A stretch of DNA of 64,000 nt from Dendrophyllia cribrosa (lineage: Eukaryota; Cnidaria; Anthozoa; Scleractinia; Dendrophylliidae). Below are positions 22,997-34,155 of the stretch, one piece after another; position 1 is the stretch's first letter; each line of letters opens with the position of its first letter. The DNA lies in assembly GCA_024195265.1 (NCBI GenBank), contig JAJLRJ010000014.1, positions 13,832,459 through 13,896,458 on the forward strand, read 5' to 3'. A model generated the notes under the pieces. That model ran no database searches and was not told the origin of the DNA. It saw only the letters and a program-made list of their open reading frames with translations. A program made the translations under genes and the position numbers.

Positions 22997-23150
22997 CAGG
23001 GGCGTAGCTAGGAATTTTTCAGAGGTACGCACAATCAATTTCCAAACACTCCCCTACCTCCTCCCCCACCCTCAAGTCCCAAATTTTTCTTTTTTGCCGA
23101 CTTTTTCAGGTACGCACGTGCGTACGTGCGTACAGGTAGCTACGCCCCTG
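22997..23150. mobile_element. MITE with CAGGGGCGTAGCTA ends, 5-bp duplication
   Basis: Ends CAGGGGCGTAGCTA and its inverted partner TAGCTACGCCCCTG, flanked by CACGG (22992-22996 and 23151-23155). The empty counterpart near 35.49 kb reads ATCACGGCC with one CACGG. Its internal GTACGCACGTGCGTACGTGCGTAC is a short palindromic run. Confidence 0.7.
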
Positions 23151-23830
23151 CACGGGCTGATAGATTGACTGATCCTAGCATATTCATAACAATAACAAAA
23201 ACTGCAGCCGATCACTACAGATCTTGCAACAAAAGTTAGCCAAAGAAGCCCTAACATATGCCAAGAGAGCTAGCATAACGAAGGCATAGAGAAACAATAA
23301 TTCCATAAATGGCTACACAGCATAAAAACCTCCTGTCACTTAAGAGATTTTTATCCCAAAGATCATCAAAGAGTCATACAATACATATCGAGCATGCAAA
23401 ACTGAGACAGAGATAATAGTGACTAGTCACAATTCTATATTGGTGATCTAAAGGGAACAAATATCTCGTAGACCTTCTTGGGAAAGCATTTCTAAAGGCT
23501 TCTTTATACATTTTGCGACTAGCGGGAGTCGTGTTTGGCCTGTCACCTTTATAATACTATTTATAAATAATGGTATAGGAAGGCCCCAAGAATGTTTTGA
23601 ATTTTTGAAACGCCAAGAGCGCTATTTTCAATAGGCACTTTGGCAGCTTTTATATATTAAATAACAACCACAATAGGACTTCTCCTTCTGCATGAATTTT
23701 TTTTCTTTGCCTTGAACTTTGCACGAATTTTTTTCCTGGCATTTTCCCTTGCACGAATTTTTTTTTGTTTTTTTCCCCACCCCCCCGGGCCCCCCCCTCC
23801 TCCCCATCACTTTTCTAATGGTCCGTCCCT

Positions 23831-24862
23831 AAGAGTCCGAAAAAGGGGTGCAGTATGGGCAAGATATTCAGCTCCACAAATGATTCTGCTGATGCGTTTC
23901 TGTAGGTAGAGAAGTCTATTAAAATTGGATGGATACGTTGAGCACCATACAATGTTACAGTAGTTAAAATACGAATAAACCAATCCGGGGGGGGGGGGGG
24001 GGGGGGAACTCCCATATAAAAATGACGGGGGGGCTCGTCGTACCTTTTAGGGGTCAAAAAGTAAAGATTGGTACCGCTTAGGGTAATAAAATCTAAAATG
24101 ACCACCGTTAGAATTATCGCGGTACCTTTTAGGGAGTGAGCCGAAAAAAATATGACAGAATGTGACATGTGTTGTTTTAGAATTGGTACCTCTTAGGGGT
24201 AAAAATTATTTTGAGCCACGCCCATCAAACGAGATTCTGGTACCTTTTAGGGTGTTTTTCGAAAATGTCCGACGAGCACCCCCGTCATTTTTATATGGGA
24301 GTCCCCCCCCCTGGGAAACCAATGTATAGTATAAGGATAACAAAGATTTAGAAGAGAGAAAGAAACGAGCTTTACTTATGATTCCTATAGTCTTTGATAC
24401 TTTTTTAGAAACATGACATATGATATTTACAAGAAAGATGCTGATCTAATAAAACCCTAAGAAACTTTGTCACTTCAACCTGTTGCACAGCAATATTTTC
24501 TAGAGTAATTATATCACTAACAGTAATGGGTTTTTGCCTGGGTCGAAAAAGAATGTAGTTTGTTTTGGCGACGTTGAGTGATTTTATTTGTTTACTTTAA
24601 GCCATTCAGATATTTTAGATAATTCGCAATTCATGACACGTATAAGCTGATTAGGATCGTTATGAGAATAAAAAAGGCTAGTGCCATCCGCAAATAAAAA
24701 AGTCTTTTACAGATTAGATACATTAGAGAGGTCATTTAAATATAGATAAAAAAACAAAAGAGGTCCTAAAATTGATCCTTGGGGAATACCACATACAATT
24801 GGTTCCGGTTGAGAACACGCTGAAGTAAACTGAACAAGCTGCTTCCTGTTTGTCAGATAGCT
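23831..24862 (-). pseudogene. LINE reverse-transcriptase relic
   Basis: From 24862 downward the minus strand reads YLTNRKQLVQF, then CGIPQGSILGPLLF and YLNDLSN, the conserved palm region of a LINE reverse transcriptase. Frameshifts follow, and then the C-terminal part, ending ICGAEYLAHTAPLFRTL at 23833. Stops and shifts are numerous. The catalytic Asp-Asp box is lost in a frameshifted part reading FADGTS. A hAT-like MITE (23985-24315), the Harbinger-like element and a Helitron edge all interrupt it. Confidence 0.65.
23985..24315. mobile_element. hAT-like MITE with 8-bp duplication AAACCAAT
   Basis: Arms share CTCCCATATAAAAATGACGG after a run of G. The element is bounded by AAACCAAT at 23977-23984 and 24316-24323, an 8-bp duplication as made by hAT (and most P) transposases. 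Removing the element and one copy restores the LINE frame (YYTLV...YSYFNYCN). Inside, the motif TACCTTTTAGGG recurs three or more times. Confidence 0.7.
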
Positions 24863-25138
24863 ACAACCCTGGCCAATACTCTTGGGACACTTCCGAAATA
24901 ACTCTGCAATTTTAAGCATTCCCCCTTCCCCCTCCCCCCTCCCCAGTGCAATGTTGACCTCACGGGTAACAAATTGTTTTCACGGCAATCAACATTGCTG
25001 TGGGGAGGGGGGAGGACTGAAATGGCATCTGATAACGACATTCAGAAGCATACTGAATAGTAGGATAAAAATATATTAGAGAAGCGTATTTTGCGTGTAA
25101 TTTTAGTGAGTGTCCCAAGAAGTATTGGCCAGGGTTGT
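24863..25138. mobile_element. MITE M1, copy A
   Basis: Ends ACAACCCTGGCCAATACT and AGTATTGGCCAGGGTTGT, with TGGGACACT just inside. The 276-base element includes CCCTTCCCCCTCCCCCCTCC and its partial complement. Copies B (45586-45821) and C (51345-51621) are nearly the same; B lacks about 40 bases. The left neighbour of A is the LINE and the right neighbour is repeat D. Confidence 0.75.
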
Positions 25139-25920
25139 CTGAAATTGGCTTTGTAATAGAAATAGACTTTCTGTTCTTCTATGGTGTTATTTTCGTTGGT
25201 ATTACTGTTGAGGGTAGCCACGTTTGTAATCGTGATCGCAAAGAATTGACATTTATCTCCACTGGTGAACATCGCAATATATGCACTGAGCTATGTGACT
25301 CAGTTTCAAGGGCCTGTTAGCGAGAAGATAGCTCATATTTGGATTGTCGTGTTCTTTACATAGTCCGTTATTGTAACTAAGCTTTCATTTGTAACAGTGG
25401 TGTTACAAGTTTGGCGGACAAGCTATTATGTGCTTTCATTGATCATGTGTCACCTGTTTTTGTGCCTACTTTAGGAGATTTTAGAATTCTGTATCACGAA
25501 AATGAGGTCCAATTTACGCGCGATTCGCGCGCCGTGGCGTCCGTTCTTTATGCGTAAGCGTTGCCACTTAGGCGATTCTGGAGACAAATACCACAGGAGA
25601 AACAGCAAGACTTAATTCCATGTGGTCGCTGCTTCGCTAAGTTTATTTTCAGTTGGATAACGCAGCTCAGATAGCGCGTGACATGTTGTGTCTATCATGT
25701 CGACTTACTTTATTTGTGACATTTCTCGGCAACATTTCTCGGCAACATTTCTCACCAAAGAAAAGTAATTTTTGAAATGCTTTTAATCAACTTCTGATCT
25801 GTCGAAGAGCGTCAATAGTGTTGCTATCATCTGATCTTGTTCATGAGATGGATTTGTCTACACATTAGGGCCGATATGTATGATTTTCAACATTTCTCAC
25901 TTCAATAACATAACAAATCA
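25139..25920. repeat. Repeat D, right half only
   Basis: It matches 45822-46200 joined to 50338-50746. It contains an undisturbed GGTCCAATTTACGCGCGATT at about 25508, the empty site for the 4.1 kb foldback element. GGCAACATTTCTC repeats lie at about 25735. No coding region is seen, and from 25921 to 26705 I see no gene either. Confidence 0.7.
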
Positions 25921-26825
25921 AAGTGCTCTCTGGGCTATCTCCTGTAAGTTTTTCCCATCATGCAATGCTGTCATATTATTTTTGATGTTGCAATTGGACA
26001 TTTAGGTTAGAGTGCGTGGTTTCTTGAGTTCAATTTCTCTTTTGACAATTTTGTTTGCATGTAATTGGTAATAGTTATGCAGTCCTCTTGTCTTGTGTCT
26101 GGAGCAAATTTCAGTACTTTCAACTCGTCAAGAGCCTCATACAAACATTGTGTTACTGTTGCCTTCCCTAAACCCGCGCCACCACTTAAAAAGTGTCAAT
26201 TGCTTCTTGTCGTTTTTAACAGAGAGTATAAACATATGGTAAAAAAAACTCCATTTGTTCTCTGTTCAAAGATTGAACAAGTTCTCTATAACTGTTATCA
26301 TCCATCCGATTAATTACCAGCTTTTCACTATCATTTGCTGTAGAAAAAATTCCAGCATTACTTAAAAGTTCACAGTATTGTGTTTCTTCACTTATATTCT
26401 GCTCATCGCTATGTTGAGCAGACGGAGCTACAGTATCTAACCGGAACTGATCACGTTCCTTATTTTCAGGATCTCCCATGGCTTTTTCTTAAGAGTTCTC
26501 CTTTCTTTTCTTTCGAATATAACGTGTTTTACTTGATGAAATCTCATTTCTACATGGGATATAAAGCATCAAGAGCTCTCTGCAATTAATCTTAAGCATC
26601 CTTTTTATTAAACATAACTAAGTGAATGATTTAGCTTTCATTCTGCGAAGAAGTTTCATTTCTCCTTTCAAGTAAAATTCTTTACAACTTTGATCTCTGT
26701 TTTCACATGGATAATAAAGAGACTGGATTGGAAACTATGATCACGTGGGGGTATTTCAAGCGCGGTGATTGGCTGCTTTTTCATTTCAAGATGGTGGAAC
26801 CTAGTGGAAATTTGTGACGAAGAAA

Positions 26826-29800
26826 ATGGCGTAAGTTTGGCGTAAGTATGGTCTTTTTTACCCTGAGTTTGCCTGATTTTTATATGTTTTAGTCATGTAT
26901 GATTCCGTAACGAACTATTTCTCTGTTTTCATTCCTTTTATGTCGAAAATCACCCGCCTAATCCACGCTTGAGAGAACAAGGTGAGCATGTGATACGATG
27001 ATTTGCATCAATTTGTAGTGAGAATTTAGCAAATTGACCCCCAAAAATGACCTCAATTTAGCAATATTTCAGTGGAATTTTGCCGATTTTGGGACTCATT
27101 TTTTACCTTATTCTGAACATAAAAAATTACGGTGAAACGTACAATTGATCCTTCGATTGTTACTTTGTGGCTTGAATGTAGTTACAAGAAGGTTGAATGA
27201 ATTTTAAGAAGAAAAAATAAAAATATAGCTTACATACCTTAGCTGATAAAAATGTACGGGAGATGTGTTTTGAGTATGCATTTGTATTATGAAGGATCAC
27301 ATGGGTGAGAGTGTTAGTATGAGTATGTTTTGATGTTCATATCCGGATCATCCAGGTATTTTAACCTCTGCATGACTTGTCTGTTTTGATCGTTGCAGGT
27401 CTCTCAGAATGGGTAAAATTGGTAGGATGAGAAAGCATTCCCACTGGAAATATTCCAAGTCAGCGAATAAAGAAAACAGGCAAGTACAATCCTCTACTTC
27501 CAGTTCTTTACCTTTCAAGTACCTATTTTCTCTTCGCAATGTTCCTCCGGCAGTCACGAACCAGCCCTCGATCAACAACTACTCGTCTGTGTTCTCCAGT
27601 TTGTCAAGGGATCTTGTTTTTAACAACAAGTGGAACTTGATCGAACATTCAGATTTATTCTTGACGTTATGCACTTTCATTCAAGCTGTAGTACTGGTTC
27701 CTGAGAAAACCATCATTGTGAATACTGACTTTACATTTAGAGTGATATCATGCAATGTACATGTACCTCTGAACTCATTCACAGACATTCCTGATCGACT
27801 TGTTAATGTGGAATACTTTATCAAACTTCTGGACCATGTGGACAGATCTGTTGTTTGCTCTGGAATAAAGTGTAATGATAAACTGCATGAACTTGCAAAG
27901 TCAGGAGGACGTAATGGCATTTTCAAGGACAGCAGAGGAGAAATTAAAGCCAAATATGATGGTGACATCATAAGGCCTGTTAATTGCAATGGGTTATTCT
28001 CTGAAGGCAGTGCTTGTGAGCATTACAAGTGCTACAAGAAAATTTTGATGACTATGTTGTCAAATAAGTCTAAGAAATTGTCAAGTGTGATCGGAAAAAC
28101 CAATGTCAACAGCCATTGTCCCTGGAAATATCTAAATTCTGAAGAGGTTGAGCTCCGTGTAAAAAATTGCAGACATGAGAGGGAGAAATTGGCATGGAAA
28201 CTCAGTCAACTGGAAGAAAAGTTTCAACAGGTTTCATATCTTGATATGCTACAACCTTGAACAATAGTTGAGGCAAAAGCAAAACACAAGTGTATTTCTC
28301 AATTCCTTGCATGACAACAGATGCAAGAGTGCAGAACTTCTTTCCCTCCCCTCATTTAATGCTGTCTTGAGATTCACCAGGCTTCTTTTTGGGGCAAAAC
28401 AGAGTTGATGAGGGTGGGAGGGGACAATAATATTGCTCAATTTTCATTGACAAAGGTAGTTATAACAGAATTAAAACTGTCTCAACATTTACACTTGTCC
28501 AAGGTTGTAGTTACAACTGGTGGCTAGTCTCATAAATAGGCTGCATAGCTATTTGCTATCTTGAATGAGGTTCTTAAATCTTCAAATCCTTGAATACAAT
28601 GGAGATTATATAGTCAGGGATTTTTTCCATCAAGTGCAATACCAATCATTTTGATCCTTAAAACAGCAGTGAATTTTTACATTTTTTGTCCTTAGATAGG
28701 GTAAGGGTTTTGGCATTGTGGAATCTTAAGTGGGAAAGCTGAAAGTATTGTCATAGATATTCTCCTTGAAATTCTGGTCAAATAAGATTTGTCTTAATTA
28801 CCAAACCAGTGGATCATGGGTTTAGCTTGGTTGATACAGTAGTTATTGTATTAACAGGACTTTGGATTTTGTTACCTGATCTAAATACTTATTTTGCTCT
28901 TTCTACAGGAACTGATATATCTTAATAATGAAGACAGTAAGATAATGGAAACACTGTTTGGAAACTTGAAGACAAGCTACAGCTCACCAGGCCATGAAGA
29001 TGATTTCAGAAGCTTTTTCTTGAAAGAGCAGGAAAAGGTCATGGAATGTCCTGACAAAAGGGGTAGAAGATGGCACCCTCTGGTAATAAGATGGTGCTTC
29101 CATCTGCATGCAACATCTCCAAAAGCATGCAAAATTCTCAAAGACAGTGGAGTTTTAGTTTTACCCGATAGTAGAACTCTGAGAGATTATAGTAACTGTT
29201 TTAAGTCGCAAATGGGGTTTGACATAGATTTTTTAGACCTGGTTAAAAAGGATTATCTCCAAAGATCAAATCCAAAAGATATTGATTCCTGGGTGGGGAT
29301 TATTCATGATGAGGTTTCCATTAGAAAAGATCTTGTTTTTGATGATACTGGCAAGTTGATTGGCTTCGTAGATTTGGGAACTACCCAAAACTGTATTGAT
29401 GAATTAGAGAAATCGCTGTCGTCCAAGGTAAGTTCCTCATTGGCTCCAGAAGAGGCAACCCACATGTTTGTTTTAATGGCAGTGAGTCTGTTTTCAAATT
29501 GGAAAATGCCACTTGCTTTTTTTCCGACAACCACAATTAAGTCATATGCACTGTTCAATGTCTTTTGGCAATGTGTAGAAAAGTTAGAGGAGAGAGATTT
29601 CAAGGTTCTCACAAGTACTTGTGATGGAGCTTCTCCTCACCGGAAATTCTACAAGTTTCATTATTCACCAGGCACACCTGAAGGTACGTTGATCTACAAG
29701 ACACCTAATCCTTATGCCATGGATCCTAGGCCCCTATATTTTGTATGTGATCCTGTGCATTTGCATAAAACTACACGGAACAACTGGGAGAATAGTTTTT

Positions 29801-30582
29801 GGAGAAACAAAACTAAAATGTTAAAAAACAACAACATGTAGATATCCTGGTTACAACTGCTAGATGCCTTTGAGAATGATATCAACGAGTCCAATGCATC
29901 AGGCTTGCGTCTGCTGCATAAGCTTACAACAGACCATCTCTTTCTTAATCCTTATTTACGAATGAGGGTGTATTTGGCAGCGCAGGTATTTAGCAACAGA
30001 GTGGCTACTGCCATTACCATACAAGGTAAGCATGGAACTGAAGAGACTGCTCAGTTTGTCAAAAATATGAATGATTTCTTTGATTGCATGAATGCAAACA
30101 GAGTGTACACAGAATTGGAATTCAGGAGTATATATCGTAATTCAGCAGACAGAAGACTAGCCTGGCTAGAAGGTGAGTTCTTAAAATACTTCAAAGATTG
30201 GAAAGACTGGGCAATGGGACAAACTGATGTCCCAATGGGAGAGCACAAGCAGTATTTTATAAGTGACCAGACATGGGAGGGACTACAGATTTGTGTCAAA
30301 TCGTTTGTAGAGGTAGTCAAATTTTGTCTTGCTATTCCAAGTGTGGATTATGTGGTAGCCACAAAATTCAATCAATATCCTCTCGAAAAGTTTTTTGGTA
30401 AGTTGCGCCAAAAGAGAGGGGCATATTGTACTTTTACGTGTAATGAGTTTAACCAGAGCTATGCCAGCATTGTATTCAGTGAGTCTCATGCAATCAAAAC
30501 TGTAAGGCAAATCAAGAGAAAAGGTTCTGCTCTGGAAAATTTAGAGTCAAACCAGCAGTTGACAAAATATCGAAGGAAGTAA
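26826..30582 (+). CDS. P-element/THAP9-like transposase, one internal stop
   Basis: Three exons in phase: 26826-26830 (ATGGC), 27399-28230 and 28909-30582. Introns begin GTAAGT and GTTTCA and end TTGCAG and CTACAG; the second donor is weak. About 836 codons. The RNase-H-like core has the expected acidic residues: D413 in IIHDEVSIRKDLVF, D518 in TCDGASPHRK, D560 in CDPVHLHKTTRNNW and E772 in LEKFFGKLRQKRG. The N-terminal part has spaced cysteines (CSGIKC, CEHYKC) and then a short coiled-coil-like stretch, but no THAP signature. Codon 590 (29839-29841) is TAG, probably from CAG, cutting off the part with the last catalytic Glu. The frame is open for 247 codons after it, so the mutation is recent or the stop is read through. 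A cut-and-paste transposase is inferred from the family. Confidence 0.8.
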
Positions 30583-30998
30583 AATTTCATAAGAAGAGCA
30601 GTTTTCATGCAAGTGTCAAAAGCGTTTTGGTAGTGCATTTACTAAGCATTCCTATTGTATGGAAAATTGTTTAGCTTATCAGGCTATAAAGTATTTTGTG
30701 ATCGTGTGCAACTTCCTTTCGTGATTGGCTAGTTACTTTGGGAAGCTATTGATGAATGTACAACAACACACCTAAAAATGAGAAATGCTTAGCTTTGCAT
30801 GCGCATACCAAAAAGAAGACTTGGCTCCTTTGGCCTGTGCAATATTTGTTTTATGACACATATGAAACATGCTCTAATGCATTGTGTAAGTAGTAATTTC
30901 ACTTACTGTATGCTGTTTTGTATATCTGTCCAATACTGATTTGACAGGAAGTGTCAGTTTAATGTGCTTTTTTAAAACAAGAAAATGTACAAAATGAT

Positions 30999-31172
30999 AT
31001 TCACCACCCCAGGAACTATGGGCGCTAAGCTTTCTGGGATCGTTCGGGTATCCAGTATGACCTATGATTGGTTAATAGTAGCCTTTGGAAACCAACAACC
31101 TATCATATCTGACGCTGGTTACCCAAACGATCCCAGAAAGCTTAGCGCCCCATAGTATCTGGAGTGGCGAAT
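30999..31172. mobile_element. 174-bp MITE inside the P-like element
   Basis: Long inverted arms of about 55 bases contain GGGCGCTAAGCTTTCTGGGA and its complement, with ends ATTC(A/G)CCAC. It lies between the two genes of the P-like element, so it arrived later or is carried along. It has no reading frame. Confidence 0.65.
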
Positions 31173-31639
31173 TACTGTATGCTTATTAATTTGATGATAA
31201 ATAAGAGCATTCCTTAAAAAACACTGTACAATGTTTTTCTTGCGGATAATAAATATTAAATAAACAGAATTTTTGCATAATGTAGTTCATTCAAAAACTG
31301 GTTTAACACCTCACGTCTTATACACCTAAACAATATTTTCCTCACAGGAAGTTTTTTGGGTTTGTACCTCCCCCTCTTCATCAGCTCTCAAATTCCCCAT
31401 CTCCAACATGTATTATGGTTTTTAATTCCCCTGTGAATGCTGTGATGATATTCCCAAGGCTGAAAGCCCAGGGTAAGATCCCTTGAAAGGTATGCCTTTA
31501 GATTGTTACTGACATCCGCATTGAGTAACTTGCATATTATGAGCTACAAAAGAAAGAAAGTTTCAGTTGCAGCAAACTGATTTAACACTAATTATTTATC
31601 CTTGCAACCATACTAGCACTGGTGATGATGAGATTCCAG

Positions 31640-31890
31640 GGAGGTACTATAGTAATTGCGTTAAGGTGGACTCTGGGTTGGATTCAGGGTTTTTAGATTT
31701 GGCGAAGAAAGATTTTAACAATAGGTCTAATCCTATAGATTATGATGTGTGGGTGGGTATCATTCATGATGGAGTTTCTCTGAGAAAAGACCTTGTGTTT
31801 GATGATTTGGAAAATTGATTGGTTTTGTTAATTTAGGGTCTAGTCCAGAATAGCATTGATGATTTGGAGCAATGCTTGTCTTTAAAATGC
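31640..31890 (+). pseudogene. Decayed second P-transposase fragment
   Basis: The frame around 31640-31815 gives FLDLAKKDFNNRSNP, then VWVGIIHDGVSLRKDLVFDD, closely parallel to FLDLVKKDYLQRSNP...WVGIIHDEVSIRKDLVFDD of the main transposase. The second acidic position of the box (HDE) is changed to HDG. After a frameshift a LIGFVNLG remnant follows. Only about 80 codons survive. From 31891 to 32781 nothing else is recognisable. Confidence 0.65.
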
Positions 31891-32781
31891 TAACTAGTAC
31901 GTGTGACAGTGGTTTGCAAAATATAATATATTTTAATCCCATTTTAAAAGCATGTTTCTTTTGTGATAAGAAATTTCAAACAATAGACCAAAAAAGCTTA
32001 TAATTTTGCCACATTCCCCACACAGGATTTCTGTGTAAGATACAGTCAGAAGAGATTTTGTTACAAGGAAATTAGTTGATAAGTTAGGGATTGATATACA
32101 TGCTGCTTTATGAAGTTCTAGTAAATTTAACTGTTTAAACCAATCAGAAGTTTGATACAAACAATGGCAAAGTTAATACCTTTTTGCATTCCTTCACCAC
32201 TAGTGCTATATTTGTTATCTGGATCATTACTAAACAGGTTCAACTGCACATTGTACTATATTTTAAAACTGACAGCATTGATATGAATTTTTAAAAACAT
32301 TCAAAGAAAGCAACATGTGGATTACACAATAAAAAAAACCTCAAATCTTTACTTTTTCGGCTTAAAGTGGGATGCAAGTGTTTCTTCAGAAAATATGAGA
32401 AGCAACAGCTGTGCTGTTAATTTGGATTTTTGCATTCCCAAGTGCATTCTTACTGTAAAATGCAACATACCAAAAATAAAAAATATATAAAATTACACCT
32501 TGCCTTATACAAACAAGGAACTGATAGAAACTGATAGAAACTGTCTTCACAGTGATTAAAAATCCATAGAAAAAATGTAAATTTTTACAGAAAAATGACA
32601 AAACAGCTTAACTTTGCTCTGTAATGCCGTTTCCTCGGGGGTCCGCATACAAACTTTTTGCCTATCCACAATGACCTTTGTTTACAAGATTGAAGTTGTT
32701 TTTCAGGTATGACAGATTTTTGTCTGGTTAACCATTAAATTAAAAACTGGTAACTTGTAGCTGAATTTTTGCAGAAAAGAA

Positions 32782-34155
32782 TTATAACTTATCGATGTCA
32801 ATGGCGCTGGAGGACATCAGAGCTTTTCTGATGCTGTCCTTTCCGTGTAATTCAGCAGTTTGTGCCGAGCTGCTTTTTTTTTCTTTCAATTTTCTTTCCT
32901 CCTTGTAAGTTTTGAGGTACGACCACTTCCTCACTCGAAAATAAAGGTCGACGAAGAGTTTTAAAAGTAAATTGCTGTCTTCCGATGAAAGCATTGACGA
33001 AAAAGGCCAGGTTGGCTTCAGTAGAGAAGAATTGTTTATTAATTGCTCTAGAAGGTTACTGTCCGACCGTCGGGTGCTGCAACGAAAACTTGTTAAGTTT
33101 AAGAAAGGGCGAACTGAAACTTCGAGATAACAAAAGAAATTAAATGTTGTGTGATCCACTTGGTAAAGGCCTCCTCTAGTCAAAGACAGTGTCATTAAGT
33201 TGGGGTACGACATTGTAGGTGATTGTGTTTTAACGCCTGGTAACTTCTGATTTAATACGGTGACTATACTCGAGAACCTTTCACAGCTATACTGTTGTAG
33301 TCGATCTTTCGTTTTTCTGCAGACGTACCCAGCAATGTAGGCTACTTTGTCTTTCTCAAGCGGAGTAAGGAATGGTTTGCTTGAAGTCTCTCCGGCGTAT
33401 TCCTCTCTTACCTTCATCGCGTGGACTACAGATTTATGTCGGAAAGAAGAGATGTTCACGAAACACTCACTTATCATCATCTGCAGTAAAAGAGTATCAG
33501 AAGAATTTATGCATGCAATACGGCACAGTTCAGACCACTTTAATGTCAGCACTGCCGCTTGTCGAAATTCGTGCAGATGTTGAGCAATATGTTGTTGTTT
33601 GCGTGACGAGCTGACAAGATCATCCCGCGCGAAGACTATCGTCCAAATGGTCGCACCAACGTAGCGAAAAAATGACATGACATTCTCGTCTCCTTTCTCC
33701 AATTCTGTTTTAAGTTTCGCAGCTTGTTTCTGTGCAGATGCGAACCTGGGTCCTCGAATTTTGGCCGTTTCACTGCTTGTTGCAGATATTTTGTTGAGTG
33801 ATGTTATTAAACTCGGCACGCACTCAGATGTAAAGAAATCATCAAAACCGAGGGAAGAAAGCACTTCTCTGGTTTTCTTCTGGTGTACGGACAATTTGGC
33901 TTTGCCTTTTTTGGTAGGTGTCTCGCCACTGCAAGTGTTTTCGTGTTTTTGCAACCACGCTTTCAGATGATACCGCTTTTTACACTTGCTACATGTAAAC
34001 ACCGTACTGCCATCATCTTCGTTCTCGCTTTCATCTTCGCCTTCACTGTCTTCTGCCTCTACAGCCTCTACCGGGTTTATCACCCTCTCGTCGTCTTCTA
34101 AAAGTTCTACCAAATCGTCTTCATCCCACTCCTCAAAAAAATCTTCAATATTCAT
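32782..34155 (-). CDS. Acidic zinc-finger protein carried by the P-like element
   Basis: An intact 457-residue frame that starts about 130 bases inside the right terminus and runs toward the transposase. The first 50 residues are strongly acidic (EEWDEDDLVELLEDDE). A single zinc finger follows, C55-x2-C58-x12-H71-x3-C75 (CSKCKKRYHLKAWLQK). The middle is helical and unfamiliar, and near residue 275 is YIAGYVCRK, followed later by LTRGGLYQVD. Those two short motifs recall C-terminal segments of several DNA-transposon proteins, so a transposase-derived accessory is possible. The C-terminal end is basic (KEERKLKEKKSS). No stop or frameshift is seen over 1.37 kb, which suggests selection or youth. 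The function is unknown; DNA binding is inferred from the finger. Confidence 0.7.
   Translation of the reverse strand: MNIEDFFEEWDEDDLVELLEDDERVINPVEAVEAEDSEGEDESENEDDGSTVFTCSKCKKRYHLKAWLQKHENTCSGETPTKKGKAKLSVHQKKTREVLSSLGFDDFFTSECVPSLITSLNKISATSSETAKIRGPRFASAQKQAAKLKTELEKGDENVMSFFRYVGATIWTIVFARDDLVSSSRKQQHIAQHLHEFRQAAVLTLKWSELCRIACINSSDTLLLQMMISECFVNISSFRHKSVVHAMKVREEYAGETSSKPFLTPLEKDKVAYIAGYVCRKTKDRLQQYSCERFSSIVTVLNQKLPGVKTQSPTMSYPNLMTLSLTRGGLYQVDHTTFNFFCYLEVSVRPFLNLTSFRCSTRRSDSNLLEQLINNSSLLKPTWPFSSMLSSEDSNLLLKLFVDLYFRVRKWSYLKTYKEERKLKEKKSSSAQTAELHGKDSIRKALMSSSAIDIDKL

Larger units (their letters stand above)
22020..23546. repeat. Dispersed repeat R1, copy a (with two MITEs)
   Basis: This segment matches 35040-35880, and its right part matches 34440-34770. 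Shared marks are TTATGGAACGCATG, ACATCCGTGAT, CAAGTCTTGCAC, TCTGAGCC/TTAGCC before AAAGAA, and TTTTGCGACTAG-GGGAGT-GTGTTTGG near the end. Copy a is longer because of the MITEs at 22592 and 22997. The class is unknown; a solo LTR or a non-autonomous DNA element is possible. No gene is seen. Confidence 0.55.
21754..23829. mobile_element. PIF/Harbinger-like element, 2.08 kb, TAA duplication
   Basis: The ends GGGACGGACCATTAGAAAAG and its reverse complement are exact over about 28 bases and are bounded by TAA (21751-21753 and 23830-23832). No transposase is visible. A poly(G) run and CACGAATTTTTTT motifs lie near the left end and CACGAATTTTTTT motifs near the right. The interior hosts a dispersed repeat with two further MITEs. 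It interrupts a LINE: the minus-strand frame reads through FRTL on the right and NILDI on the left. Confidence 0.7.
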
